Assembly: GCA_021787035.1 (NCBI GenBank)
Contig: JAJYMM010000062.1
Span: forward strand, 1 to 64,000
Reading direction: 5' to 3'
DNA length: 64,000 nt
DNA from: Actinomycetes bacterium
GTDB lineage: Bacteria > Actinomycetota > Acidimicrobiia > Acidimicrobiales > Palsa-688
The notes below the pieces were generated by a model, which saw only the letters and a program-made list of their open reading frames with translations, ran no database searches and was not told where the DNA came from. Below are positions 9,578 through 18,147 of the stretch, one piece after another. Position 1 is the first letter of the stretch; the number at the start of each line of letters is the position of its first letter. Both the position numbers and the translations under genes were made by a program.

Positions 9578-10457
9578 CGACACCCGAACACCGCAATCCA
9601 TGGTCCTCGCCGACGCTCGGAACCTCAGCTGGTATGAGCACGGAGACCGGTCTGGTTCGCCGTGTGTGTTCCTGCCCGCATCGGCTAGCTCTGGTCTCGC
9701 TGGAGCGTCCCTGCACGCGGCGGCCACGGCCAGCGGAATCCGCCTGATCTCCGTCGACCGGCCCGGTTTGGGCCGCTCCGATCTGGCCCCTCGGCGACGA
9801 CTGGTGGACTGGGCCAGCGACGTCGAGGAGTTGGCGGACCATTTGGCACTGGATCGTTTCGGGCTGCTCGGCCACTCCGCCGGCGGCGCCTATGCCCTCG
9901 CCGTCGCATACCGGCTCTCTGGCCGCGTGGCCTGCACGGTCGTCGGCGCGGGGAGCCCGCCCTACAGCGAGAGCTGGACCCGCGCCAAGGGAGTTGTATC
10001 GCGCATGACTCGGGCCTACAACGGGCTTGCGATCCATACGCCGCGACTGTTCGGAGCCGTCTATCTGCTCAGCGCACCACGATCAGCCAAAGCCGTCGAC
10101 CGCCTCACGGCGCTCGCCGCGCGCGGAAGTTCATTGGACGCCTCGTTCGCCAGGGAGCATCCCAGCGAGACCCGGGCAGCAATCGAAGCACTCGGCGATG
10201 GATGCCGACAGGGTCCCTCCGGCCCAACTGAAGACATCGCCTCCCTGTGCCGCCCGTGGGGATTCGAGCTGCGCGAGGTCGAAAGCCCGGTGGAATGGTG
10301 GCACGGCGAACAAGACACCAACGTCAGTCTGCGAGCTGGGTGGGAGATGGTATCTCGCCTGCGCCTTGTCACGCCCCACTTCGTAGAGGGCGGACACTAC
10401 GTCCTGTTCGCCCGCGCCACACAAGCCATGATCCCCCTGCACGAGACCGGTCAGTAG
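9567..10457 (+). CDS. Alpha/beta-fold hydrolase
   Basis: A 296-residue hydrolase starting at a GTG inside the preceding regulator gene. The oxyanion region is CVFLPASASSGLAG, the nucleophile elbow is LLGHSAGGAYA (Ser near residue 110), the acid is probably Asp in WHGEQDTN and the His is in VEGGHYVLF. The order nucleophile-acid-His is canonical. Substrates range from esters to peroxides and lactones in this fold, so only hydrolase can be said. Expression is presumably set by the upstream MarR/GbsR-type protein. Confidence 0.83.
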   Translation: MSHDDTRTPQSMVLADARNLSWYEHGDRSGSPCVFLPASASSGLAGASLHAAATASGIRLISVDRPGLGRSDLAPRRRLVDWASDVEELADHLALDRFGLLGHSAGGAYALAVAYRLSGRVACTVVGAGSPPYSESWTRAKGVVSRMTRAYNGLAIHTPRLFGAVYLLSAPRSAKAVDRLTALAARGSSLDASFAREHPSETRAAIEALGDGCRQGPSGPTEDIASLCRPWGFELREVESPVEWWHGEQDTNVSLRAGWEMVSRLRLVTPHFVEGGHYVLFARATQAMIPLHETGQ

Positions 10458-10648
10458 CCCTCAACGTGATCGCGGACGTCGCTCCGCGAGCGTTCGGGAC
10501 AAGCTCGGCCGGACAGTGCTCTCGCCCTGGTCTGCCTAGGTGGCAACGTGGCACCACCCCGGCTGGCGGGCGACCTGCGCCGCGAGGCTGGCGACCTGCC
10601 GGTCTCGCCCGTCCGCCCGCGGGTGCGCAGAACCCCCGGCCGCCGAGC

Positions 10649-10890
10649 TCAGGCGACCATCCGGTACTCGTGGATGAGGCCACCAGACGATCAGCCTTCG
10701 TATCGTAGGCTGGCGGCGTCAGCGTCGGTAATGGTGGGGGGGTCGCGTCGGAATCAGCGGGCGGTCGTTGGCCCAGGGTGGCCCAGGGGCCGGTGCGCGT
10801 TGTGATGCTGCTCGACATACTCAGCCAGGACTGCTTCGAGGTGACGGCGGCCGACGATGGAGCATCCAGTCGAGGGACGGCAGTTCGAGT
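10649..10890 (-). mobile_element. Remnant of an integrase-core transposase (IS3/IS481-like)
   Basis: The minus-strand frame carries GRRHLEAVLAEYVEQHHNAH followed by RPLGH, the end of the rve integrase core. A different frame gives GGLIHEYRMVA and a stop, the usual C-terminus of IS481-type transposases. The catalytic DDE region and the ends of the element are gone and the remaining piece is frameshifted. I saw no flanking inverted repeats. Confidence 0.6.
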
Positions 10891-10970
10891 CCCTCAGGTG
10901 GAGGTGCGTTGTCGCTATTCGAACTTGACCGAGGTGCTCGCCGGTCTCCGTGCGTTGCAGAGCTGACCGG

Positions 10971-11237
10971 CTAACTCGCGAGGTACTGGTCCAGGGCGCG
11001 GCGGATGACCTCGCTGGCGGAGGTGTGTTCTTGGGCGGCCCGGTCATCGAGTGCCCGGCGGGTCTCAGGGGGGATCCGGACGGCAGTCAGCTCGGCCGGC
11101 TTGTCGCCGAGGGTGGGACGACCGACTCGGCGGCGCAGTCGGGAGGGGTCGAGGCCGGCGTCCGCCTTCTCTTCTGCCCGTCGCCAGAAGTCGTCGTCCA
11201 TCGGCTCGCCGGTCTTGGCTTTGCGGGGTTCGGTCAT
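10971..11237 (-). CDS. Ribbon-helix-helix (CopG-like) antitoxin
   Basis: An 88-residue protein whose C-terminal half is an RHH domain: AELTAVRIPPETRRALDDRA, then QEHTSASEVIRRALDQYL. The N-terminal half (EPMDDDFWRRAEEKADAG) would contact the toxin. The ATG overlaps the former stop of the upstream toxin frame as ATGA, a standard type II toxin-antitoxin layout with the toxin first. The antitoxin appears intact while its toxin carries a nonsense codon. Confidence 0.78.
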   Translation of the reverse strand: MTEPRKAKTGEPMDDDFWRRAEEKADAGLDPSRLRRRVGRPTLGDKPAELTAVRIPPETRRALDDRAAQEHTSASEVIRRALDQYLAS

Positions 11238-11467
11238 GGGAGCAACCTCCTGTACTTGCGGCGCATGGGCATGGCGTGGAAGGCGATCTCCTAGCCCTGT
11301 TCGTCGACAGCGGTCAACACTTCGAGCAGCGTGCCGGCGGTGTCCGGTCCGAGGTAGAGCACGTAGGGGTCATCCAGGTCGTCATAGGCAACGAGCGCGT
11401 TCGTGATGGTGTGGCTGACGTCGTCGGCGTTGCAGCCGTGTTTGAGGGCGGAGTCTCGGATCTCCAC
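11234..11467 (-). pseudogene. Toxin of an RHH-linked toxin-antitoxin pair, in-frame TAG
   Basis: From GTG 11467 the frame reads VEIRDSALKHGCNADDVSHT, then NALVAYDDLDDPYVLYLGPD and LLEVLTAVDEQG, stops at TAG (11291-11293), and continues in the same frame as EIAFHAMPMRRKYRRLLP to TGA at 11234, which overlaps the antitoxin ATG. The post-stop part has the basic C-terminus expected of this toxin family, so a single GAG-to-TAG change probably removed about 18 residues. A TATACAAT box (11474-11481, minus strand) just before the GTG may be the promoter. Confidence 0.68.
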
Positions 11468-11755
11468 CAGAGTATTGTATAACGAAATATTGGGTGGCAG
11501 GATCTTCGAGTGCCGCCGACGATCCGACGAGCACCCAGAAGTTGGCGGCCTACGCGAGAGCAGGCCGCTCGTGGGTAGCGACCGATCAAGGCGACCATGT
11601 GGTGGTGGAGGTGGTCGACCGATGCGCCCACATCGAACAGGTGAGCGTCGAGCCGGGCTGCTCCGCGGGACGACGAGACGGCCCATGGCCTGGGCCCTGA
11701 TCTCAGGGTGTGCATGCGCAAGCCCGACATGTCAGCATACACGGGAGGTCCTGGC

Positions 11756-12292
11756 ATGTCGCTGAGACACGCGCTGATCGGACTGCTGGCCGAGCAACCA
11801 GCGAGCGGCTGGGACCTCACCCGCCGCTTCGAGGACCTGCTCGGCACCGTCTGGCCCGCCGGGCACCCACAGATTTACGGCTAGCTGCGCAAGCTCCAAG
11901 ACGACGGGTTCATCGAGATCGACTCCAGGGGGCCGCGTCGACGCAAGACCTACCGAGTCACGGAATCGGGCATGGGTGAGGTTCGGCGCTGGCTGACCTC
12001 GGTCGAGGTCGATCACACCCTTCGGCTGGAGCCCGTGCTGCGGTCGGTGTTCTTCTGGCTGATGACCCCCGAGGAGCTGGCCGTCCATCTGGAGAAGGAG
12101 GCCGCTTTCTACCACCAGCTCGCGGAGAAGTACCGCGAACTTGCGGCGGCAAAGGACCGGGGCGAGTACGGCGACAGCCCGCAAACCAATTCCATTCGGA
12201 TCGCTGCCGAGGCTGGTATCCGACTCCATCAAGCCCTCGGCGATTGGGCCACTTGGGCCGAAAGCCACAAACCCAATGAACCCGAGAACTGA
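11756..12292 (+). pseudogene. PadR-family regulator with in-frame TAG at codon 43
   Basis: The frame begins MSLRHALIGLLAEQPASGWD behind GGGAGG and runs 178 codons to TGA 12292, the normal length of a PadR protein with Vir_act_alpha_C tail (VHLEKEAAFYHQLAEKYREL). Codon 43 is TAG (11882-11884) in HPQIYG*LRKLQDDG, where relatives have IYAEL, again a Glu position. Translation could restart at ATG 11972 but would lack the recognition helix. Everything else is intact, so the change looks recent. Confidence 0.72.
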
Positions 12293-12408
12293 GCTCGGCT
12301 CGACATGAACGAACCTGGGCGAGGGCCGATTGTCCCATGTCCTGCTGATCAGGTCAGCGGAAGGGGTGGCGTCGCCTGTTTCGAGAGGTTGCGCCGAGAT
12401 CGTTTATC

Positions 12409-12425
12409 GACTATCGTCGATAGTC
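12409..12425. promoter_or_regulatory. Palindromic operator of the arsR-arsM operon
   Basis: GACTATCG-T-CGATAGTC, a perfect 8-bp inverted repeat ending one base before the arsR ATG (12427). The position means bound repressor would block initiation, and suggests a very short or absent leader. Confidence 0.7.
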
Positions 12426-12426
12426 A

Positions 12427-12822
12427 ATGAAGGTCGACCGGCACTCGGCTGAGGTGTGGGCATCGTGGTTCCGGTGCCTGGGGGAGCCTTCTCGGGTGTT
12501 GATCCTCAACCGCCTGGCCACCGCTCGCCGCCCGATGACGGTGGGCGAGGTAGTCGCGGCGTTGGACATCGGCCAGTCCACGGTGTCGCACCACTTGGCC
12601 ATCCTGACTGAGACTGGCTTCGTCCACTTCGAGCGACGGGGCAACACCAGCGTCTACTGGGCCAACGAGGCTTGCCTCGAGCGCTTCCCTTCGGCTGCCG
12701 AGCTGGTGATGGGTGTCCTGCCCCGCTACGAGCCCCAAAGCCCCGGCTGCGTCACGCCTTGGCAAGCCGAGCCGAACCCGTCCAACCGTCCCCGACGAGG
12801 AAGGAGACCCGCCCATGCCTGA
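12427..12822 (+). CDS. arsR: ArsR-family metalloregulator
   Basis: A 131-residue winged-helix repressor. The HTH covers about residues 15-80 (FRCLGEPSRVLILNRLA, then GEVVAALDIGQSTVSHHLAI and LTETGFVHFERRGNTSVYW). The ELCVCDL metal site of classical ArsR is replaced by GEVVAALD, so metal sensing, if any, uses other Cys such as that in NEACLERF or the one in PGCVTPW near the C-terminus. It overlaps arsM by 8 bases and is preceded by an operator palindrome, so it probably controls arsM in response to arsenic. Confidence 0.82.
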   Translation: MKVDRHSAEVWASWFRCLGEPSRVLILNRLATARRPMTVGEVVAALDIGQSTVSHHLAILTETGFVHFERRGNTSVYWANEACLERFPSAAELVMGVLPRYEPQSPGCVTPWQAEPNPSNRPRRGRRPAHA

Positions 12823-13567
12823 TGCCGAGGCAATCGTGGACGCTGTCCGCGAGCGCTACGCGACGGCCGCCCGGACGGCCAGCAGTTGTTGCGGGTCGGG
12901 TGGATCGGTCGTGGACCCGGGCGAGGCGGCCGTGTTCGGCCGTGTTATCTACGACCCGGCCGAGCTGGAGGCCCTACCGGTGAAGGCCGTGGCGGCCAGC
13001 ATCGGCTGCGCCAACCCGGTCGCCTTGGCCGAACTGGCCCCCGGGGAGGTGGTCCTGGACCTGGGCTCGGGCGGTGGGATCGATGTGCTGCTGTCGGCCC
13101 GCCGCGTCGGACCTGCGGGCCATGCCTACGGCCTGGATATGACCGACGAGATGCTCGCCCTTGCCGAAGCCAACCGGGCCGAGGCTGGGGTAGACAACGT
13201 CACGTTCCTCCGGGGCCGGATCGAGGACGTCCCCCTACCGGATGAGAGCGTGGACGTGGTCATCTCCAACTGCGTGATCAACCTGTCCACCGACAAGGGC
13301 GCCGTGTTCGCCGGGTCCTACCGGGTCCTGCGCCCGGGCGGACGGTTCTGCGTGGCAGACGTGGTGGCCGACGGTGAGGTTGCCCCGCAGCGGGCGACCG
13401 ATCTCGAGGTCTGGGCCGCATGCCTGGCCGGCGCCCTCAGCCGGCGGGCCTATGCGGCGGCGCTGGAGGCGGCCGGCTTCTCCGAGATCTCGATCACCGA
13501 CAGCCACCCGGTGGCCGACGGGTTCACCTCGGTCCTCGTGCGCGCCCGCCGCCCCGCGCGGAGCTGA
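12815..13567 (+). CDS. arsM: Arsenite S-adenosylmethionine methyltransferase
   Basis: A 250-residue ArsM. It has the N-terminal SSCCGSGG Cys pair (near residue 24), the SIGCANPVALAEL segment, the SAM-binding VLDLGSGGGIDVLLSARRVG and the conserved ISNCVINLSTDK Cys. These Cys bind As(III) in the family, which methylates arsenite to volatile or less retained species in the cytoplasm. The start at 12815 has AAGGAG 9 bases upstream and overlaps arsR. No arsB, acr3 or arsC is nearby. Confidence 0.88.
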   Translation: MPDAEAIVDAVRERYATAARTASSCCGSGGSVVDPGEAAVFGRVIYDPAELEALPVKAVAASIGCANPVALAELAPGEVVLDLGSGGGIDVLLSARRVGPAGHAYGLDMTDEMLALAEANRAEAGVDNVTFLRGRIEDVPLPDESVDVVISNCVINLSTDKGAVFAGSYRVLRPGGRFCVADVVADGEVAPQRATDLEVWAACLAGALSRRAYAAALEAAGFSEISITDSHPVADGFTSVLVRARRPARS

Positions 13568-13639
13568 TGGAGACCGACACCTTCTCCTGATCGAAGCGCT
13601 TCGCCGAGGTGGGCGACGCCCGGGTCGCATCCTCATCTC

Positions 13640-13908
13640 TTTGCCGGTACCTGGGCCACCGTCGTCGCCTCCTCGTGGTTTGGCTGCCTCCCCTTCGCCG
13701 CGCTCGGCATCCTCCTCGGGCTCGTCACTGCCTCGTCGAGAGCGCAAGCCGTCGTGATCACGACCCTGCTTGCCCTGAACCTACTGGTAGGGCTGGTCGT
13801 CCCACTCGAAGCCTTCCCGCAATGGCTCCGAGACGTCGCTAAGGTCCTGCCCACCTACCGCCTCGCCGATATTGGATGGCGAGCCGTCGCCGTCCAGAGG
13901 TTGTGCAG
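13640..13908 (+). pseudogene. Fragment of an ABC-2-type drug exporter permease
   Basis: An open stretch reads FAGTWATVVASSWFGCLPFA, ALGILLGLVTASSRAQAVVI, LLALNLLVGLVVPLEAFPQW, then LPTYRLADIGWRAVA. It is hydrophobic with the P-x-x-W-x-R...LPTYRL loop of ABC-2 permeases near the C-terminus. The N-terminal two thirds and the ATPase gene are missing, and sequence before about 13640 is unrelated. It is a remnant. Confidence 0.65.
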
Positions 13909-14006
13909 CTGTGCGCCCAGCGTGAGACCACCGGGGTCTGGCGAGGCAGAGACAAAATGACGAAGGTCCCTCCTGTTTGGGAGTAACTGTCATTAGTGTG
14001 GTCGGC

Positions 14007-15094
14007 ATGAGCGAGATCTCCCCGTTAGGAAGCCGCAGATGGTGGGCGCTTGTCGCCGTGGTACTGGCCGTGCTCGCCGTCAGCATGGACCTGACCGTCC
14101 TGAGCGTCGCCCTGCCGACCCTGTCCGGGGCTCTCAAGGCGTCGGAGACGGACCTCCAGTGGTTCTCACCGGGCTATGCCCTGGTGCTGGCCGCGGCGAT
14201 GCTGCCGGCAGGGCTGCTCGGCGACCTGTTGGGTCGCAAGAAGGTGATGTTGTGGTCGCTCGGGATATTCGCCTTGGGCTCGCTGGCGTGTGCCGAGTCG
14301 CGCCGCTTGTCGACCTCTCCTTGTTCCGGTCCCGGTCGTTCACCTGGGGCGTCCTGCTCTACACCGTGTTGACCTTGGCCCTCGTGGGGTTGCTCTTCAC
14401 CCTTCCGCAGTACTTCCAGGGTGTGATGGGCACCAACGCCGAAGGCTCGGGGATCCGTCTCTTGCCCGTCGTGGGAGGCCTGCTCGTCGGCCTCGCCCCC
14501 GCCACGCTGCTGGCCAAGCGCATCGGGGCCAAGTTCACCGTCGCCGCGGGCTTCGCCGTGCTGGGCGCGGGCCTCGCCCTCGGGGCGACCACTATGGTCG
14601 CCTCCGATGAGGAGTTCTCAGCGCTGTGGCTGTCGATCGCTGGGGTGGGCACCGGGCTGACGATGGTCACCGCGGCATCGGCGGCCGTCGCCGAGTTGGA
14701 CGAGGAGCGGGCCGGGGTGGGCTCGGCCGTGCTCCAGGCGCTCAAGAACACGGGCGCGCCGCTCGGCAGCGCCGTGCTCGGCAGCGCCGTGCTCGGCAGC
14801 ACTCTGCTCGCCGTCTATGTGGCTCACCTCCACCTCGGCGGACTGCCATCGGCCGCCTCCGCCACCGTCCGCCAAGGAGTGTTCCAGGGGGCCGCCGTAG
14901 CCCACCAACTCAATTCTCCGGTGTTGTTGGCCCAGGTGCGAGGCGCCTTCGTGCACGGTATGGACGCTGCGCTCTTGGTCTCGGCCGGATTCGCTATCGC
15001 CGGCTGCGTGCTCGCCCTTGTCTTCCTTCCTATGGGACGTCGTTCGAGCAAGGTCGACAGAAAGGAGGAACCGGATGACCGAGCCGCAGCCTAA
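14007..15094 (+). pseudogene. EmrB/QacA-type MFS drug exporter with internal deletion and frameshift
   Basis: The 5' part (from ATG 14007) has RWWALVAVVLAVLAVSMDLT, LSVALPTLSGAL and the GDLLGRKKVMLWSLGIFALG loop, i.e. helices 1-3. Near 14290 it jumps out of frame to VDLSLFRSRSFTWGVLLYTV, the start of the second half of a 14-helix pump, and then runs to 15094. About 150 residues in the middle are missing. The C-terminal part contains a tandem LGSAV duplication (14761-14800). It probably was the efflux target of the TetR gene that overlaps its end. Confidence 0.75.
14761..14800 (+). repeat. 15-bp tandem repeat, 2.7 copies, in frame
   Basis: GCTCGGCAGCGCCGT occurs at 14761-14775 and 14776-14790, with ten further matching bases. 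It encodes LGSAV-LGSAV-LGS in the MFS pseudogene. Confidence 0.9.
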
Positions 15095-15683
15095 GGGCAG
15101 TCCCACGGTCGGGCGTCGGGAGCGCAAGAAGGCGCGTACCCGGGCTGCCATCCAGCACGAGGCGCTGCGCCTGTTCGGCGAAAAGGGCTACGACCGCACG
15201 ACCATGGAGGAGATCGCCGAGGCTGCCGACGTCTCCGCGAGCACCCTGTTCCGCCACTTCTCTTCCAAGGAAGCCCTAGTGCTCACCGACGAGTACGACC
15301 CGCTCATCATCGGCGCCTGCCGCTCCCAGCCTGCCGAGCTCGGAGCAGTCGAGGCCATCCGTCGGGGGATTCTCGGTGTGTTCGAGCACATGAGCGAGGA
15401 AGCCTTGGCCGATATCCGGGTTCGAGCCGAGCTGGCCGTGTCGGTCCCCAGCCTGCGCGCCGCCATGCTCGACCAGCTGGCCCAGGCGATCCGAGACGTC
15501 ACCACTATCGTGGCGGAACGGGCCGGCCGGACGAGCGACGACTTCGCGGTTGCCACGCTCGCTGGCGCCATCATGGGCGTCATGCTCGCCGCCGAGCTCT
15601 ACTGGGTCGAGCACCCCGAGAGTGAGCTTTTCGCCTTGGTGGACGACGCGCTCGCCCATCTCGAACGCGGGCTCACGCTTTGA
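15075..15683 (+). CDS. TetR-family regulator linked to the MFS exporter
   Basis: A 202-residue TetR protein with HTH at about residues 15-65 (IQHEALRLFGEKGYDRTTME, then IAEAADVSASTLFRHFSSKE) and a C-terminal domain like those of MftR/AcrR-type members. The ATG at 15075 has an ideal AAAGGAGGAA site and sits 20 bases inside the end of the MFS frame, so the pair was co-translated. The regulator looks intact although the pump is broken. Confidence 0.85.
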   Translation: MTEPQPKGSPTVGRRERKKARTRAAIQHEALRLFGEKGYDRTTMEEIAEAADVSASTLFRHFSSKEALVLTDEYDPLIIGACRSQPAELGAVEAIRRGILGVFEHMSEEALADIRVRAELAVSVPSLRAAMLDQLAQAIRDVTTIVAERAGRTSDDFAVATLAGAIMGVMLAAELYWVEHPESELFALVDDALAHLERGLTL

Positions 15684-15823
15684 GACCCTGGCGTGTCGCA
15701 GATGAAGGTAGAACTCGGCGGTTCGAGCGTTGGCGGGGGGCCGGCGATGGAGCCGTAGCCGCTGGTTCGGCGGCGACCCCGGACGGTGATCGCTGAGTTC
15801 TCCGCCATCTGAATTGCGCGGAC

Positions 15824-16495
15824 CTAGTGCCGAGGTTCCTCGTAGCCTTCTGCCGCAGGGGTGGCGACGTCCTGGTCGATCAACGTGTGGGAGTAGATGT
15901 CCAGTAACGCCAGCGCGACGAGCCGATCCCCATCAGGGCCGAACATGTCGGTGCCGAGGGCGCGGGACACGTGTTCGTGGAGGAGCGGGATGCCGATCTT
16001 CATGGCGGTGACGAGTGCGGCCCGGACTCTCCGGTCGACGGTGGGCGTGTCCGTGCGGGAGTCGTCGGCCCGAGCGAGCCACGCTTCGGTCATCGTCACC
16101 AGTTCGTCGAAGATCGGTCCTACGGTCGGAGACTTGTCGGCGAGGGAGCGCGCCACGTAAGAGCCGAAGGGTCTCGACGCTTGCCGTACCTGCGCCGACG
16201 CGCCAGGCTCAGAGAGGATCTCGGCATTGGCGCGGTGGATCATCTCGAGCACGTAGTGGTCACACGCTTCTCGCAGGCCTTCCTTCGACCCGTAGTGGTG
16301 CCGGAGCAGACCGGGGGAGACGCCGGCCGTCTTGGCGATCGCCCGGATCGTGGCCCGGTCGTACCCGTCACGAGCGAAGTGCTCGAGGGCCGCCTCGCGG
16401 ATCCGTGCCCGTGCGGTCAAGTCCTCGAAGGCAACCGACCGCTCGTCAATGGGCCGGGCCGCAGGAGTTGGCGAGGGTGTCCGATGCGTTGTCAT
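15824..16495 (-). CDS. TetR-family regulator of the ABC exporter
   Basis: A 223-residue TetR protein. The HTH is ALEHFARDGYDRATIRAIAK then TAGVSPGLLRHHYGSKEGLR (about residues 37-75), and the C-terminal domain carries TAMKIGIPLLHEHVSRALG. The ATG was chosen because it overlaps the stop of the upstream permease as ATGA; the minus-strand frame stays open to 17188 but that extension is a shadow of the permease gene. It is the third gene of an ATPase-permease-regulator operon and likely represses it. Confidence 0.85.
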   Translation of the reverse strand: MTTHRTPSPTPAARPIDERSVAFEDLTARARIREAALEHFARDGYDRATIRAIAKTAGVSPGLLRHHYGSKEGLREACDHYVLEMIHRANAEILSEPGASAQVRQASRPFGSYVARSLADKSPTVGPIFDELVTMTEAWLARADDSRTDTPTVDRRVRAALVTAMKIGIPLLHEHVSRALGTDMFGPDGDRLVALALLDIYSHTLIDQDVATPAAEGYEEPRH

Positions 16496-18147
16496 GATCC
16501 TTGCAGGTCCCGTCGCCTGAAAGCTAATCCCCCGACGAGGGCAGCGGCCACACCGATGCCGGTCATGATGCCGTTCGCCTCCCAGTTCGGCGGCGCGCCA
16601 GGAGCCGAGGCCATGTTGTGGAACACCGACGTGTCGAGGACCCAGTGGCTCACGGTCCCGAAGCCACCGATGATGACGATGAGCAGCGACCAGCCCAACA
16701 CCGTGTACACGACGATCGACGTGGCACGAGGGAGGATGCCGAAGGCCAGCACTCCAACCCCCAAGATGACGATCGCCGGTGGCACGAGGTTGATGCCGGC
16801 CCCGAGCAAGCTCGTGAAGCTCAGGCCTGTGTGCTGGCTGGCCGCTCCGAGCCAGCCCAAGACACCGGCCGCGACGCCGCTGAGCACCAACACGGCGAGC
16901 GCCACCACGAGCCGGCCAGCGAGCCAGATGCTCCGAGACACCGGGCGGACCATGAAGTTGTCCAGCGTCCCCTCGGACTCTTCGACGCGTGCCGCGGTGA
17001 CCTGGCCGGCGGCGACGAAACCGATGAGGACCGCCTCGATGAGGAAACACAGGCCGAACACCTCGGCGGCGCCCGTGCCGCTCGCCCCGAGCTTCGAGAA
17101 CACCTGCTTGATCGATCCCGAGATGGTGGCTCCGGTCGATTTGGCGATGAGCCCGTAGAGGAAGGCGGAGACGCCGATGGCGATCCACCAGCCAATGACC
17201 GTTGCCCGCAGCAAGCGGACCGCCAGTCCGCTCGGGCCGTAGAGCAGCCCGAGATGGGCTTGGCTGTGGTCGCGGTCGGTCACGATGCTCGCCCCGGCGT
17301 CACGAGCACCGGAGAGGCGTACCGCGACAACGGCGAGGACCGCGGTGAAGGCGACGATGGGGAGCAGGGCCAGGGGTCGGGGTGAGGTGAGCGGTCGGAG
17401 CTCCTCGACCCATCCAAGGGGGGAGGCCCAGATCAGTCCATGGAGGCCCACTCCGGCGTCGGCGATCAGCCGCACGCCGTAGCTGAACCCGAGGAACACC
17501 GCCGCGAAGGAGGCTGCCTGGCGCCTGGTGGCAGCCAGTTGGCTGGTCACCGCGCCGACAGCGAGGAACATGGCCGCGGTGGCCACCATGGCCACGGAGA
17601 AGTAGAGCGACGGACCTGTAGCGATCCCGACGTGTGAGGCGCGCCCTGAGAGCACGGTGATGACGGCGGTGATCGCCCAGAGGGTCACCAAGCCGCCGCC
17701 CAGGCCGCCGGTCACCTGGGCGGTGGCACCTCCCCGCGTGGTGCGACCGCACAGGAGGAGATCCCAGCGCCCGCTGTCTTCCTCGCCGCGCAGCAACCGG
17801 GTGCTCGTGAGCAGCCCCCAGACGGCGCCAAGGATCATCAGGGTCATGGAGATCTTGAACACGGTGAACCCGCTGACCGTCTGGAGCTGGGGTGCGGGTC
17901 CGAACAGGGCGCTCATGGCCTTGCTCGTGCCGTAGGTGGCGGCCAGCGCGTCGCGTTGCGCGGCGGTCTTGTAGATCCGGCTGTAGGTGATCTCCGACGA
18001 GGCGATGGCGACGCCGAAGATGTAGCCCCACAGGATCCCTGAGCGCACGGCTTTGCGCGTGCTGAACGAGGCGATGACGGTGGCGGGGGGCCCATTGGCA
18101 CGCACCGGTGCCGTGATCCGAGCCCGGAGGCCGAGGTCAGCTTGCAC
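16492..18147 (-). CDS. ABC exporter permease, large ABC-2 type
   Basis: A 551-residue integral membrane protein with about twelve hydrophobic helices in two similar halves, for example FKISMTLMILGAVWGLLTST, TLWAITAVITVLSG, AEVFGLCFLIEAVLIGFVAA and LAGRLVVALAVLVLSGVAAG. Each half has a conserved cytoplasmic loop before a helix pair (EEDSGRWDLLL and EESEGTLDNFM), typical of antibiotic or polyketide exporters. It overlaps the ATPase gene by 11 bases and the TetR gene by 4. The transported compound is unknown. Confidence 0.83.
   Translation of the reverse strand: MQADLGLRARITAPVRANGPPATVIASFSTRKAVRSGILWGYIFGVAIASSEITYSRIYKTAAQRDALAATYGTSKAMSALFGPAPQLQTVSGFTVFKISMTLMILGAVWGLLTSTRLLRGEEDSGRWDLLLCGRTTRGGATAQVTGGLGGGLVTLWAITAVITVLSGRASHVGIATGPSLYFSVAMVATAAMFLAVGAVTSQLAATRRQAASFAAVFLGFSYGVRLIADAGVGLHGLIWASPLGWVEELRPLTSPRPLALLPIVAFTAVLAVVAVRLSGARDAGASIVTDRDHSQAHLGLLYGPSGLAVRLLRATVIGWWIAIGVSAFLYGLIAKSTGATISGSIKQVFSKLGASGTGAAEVFGLCFLIEAVLIGFVAAGQVTAARVEESEGTLDNFMVRPVSRSIWLAGRLVVALAVLVLSGVAAGVLGWLGAASQHTGLSFTSLLGAGINLVPPAIVILGVGVLAFGILPRATSIVVYTVLGWSLLIVIIGGFGTVSHWVLDTSVFHNMASAPGAPPNWEANGIMTGIGVAAALVGGLAFRRRDLQGS

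Noticed and set aside
10880-10900. TTCGAGTCC resembling a tRNA T-loop
   Set aside because: The flanking bases do not form a T-stem, and the minus strand of this region encodes the end of an integrase core.
11234-11467. Calling the toxin BrnT
   Set aside because: The length and RHH partner fit loosely, but BrnT signature residues are not visible; the family name is left open.
15824-17188. Long minus-strand frame as one large protein including the TetR domain
   Set aside because: The upstream two thirds are a shadow of the permease gene in another frame; the ATGA overlap and TetR domain define the real start at 16495.
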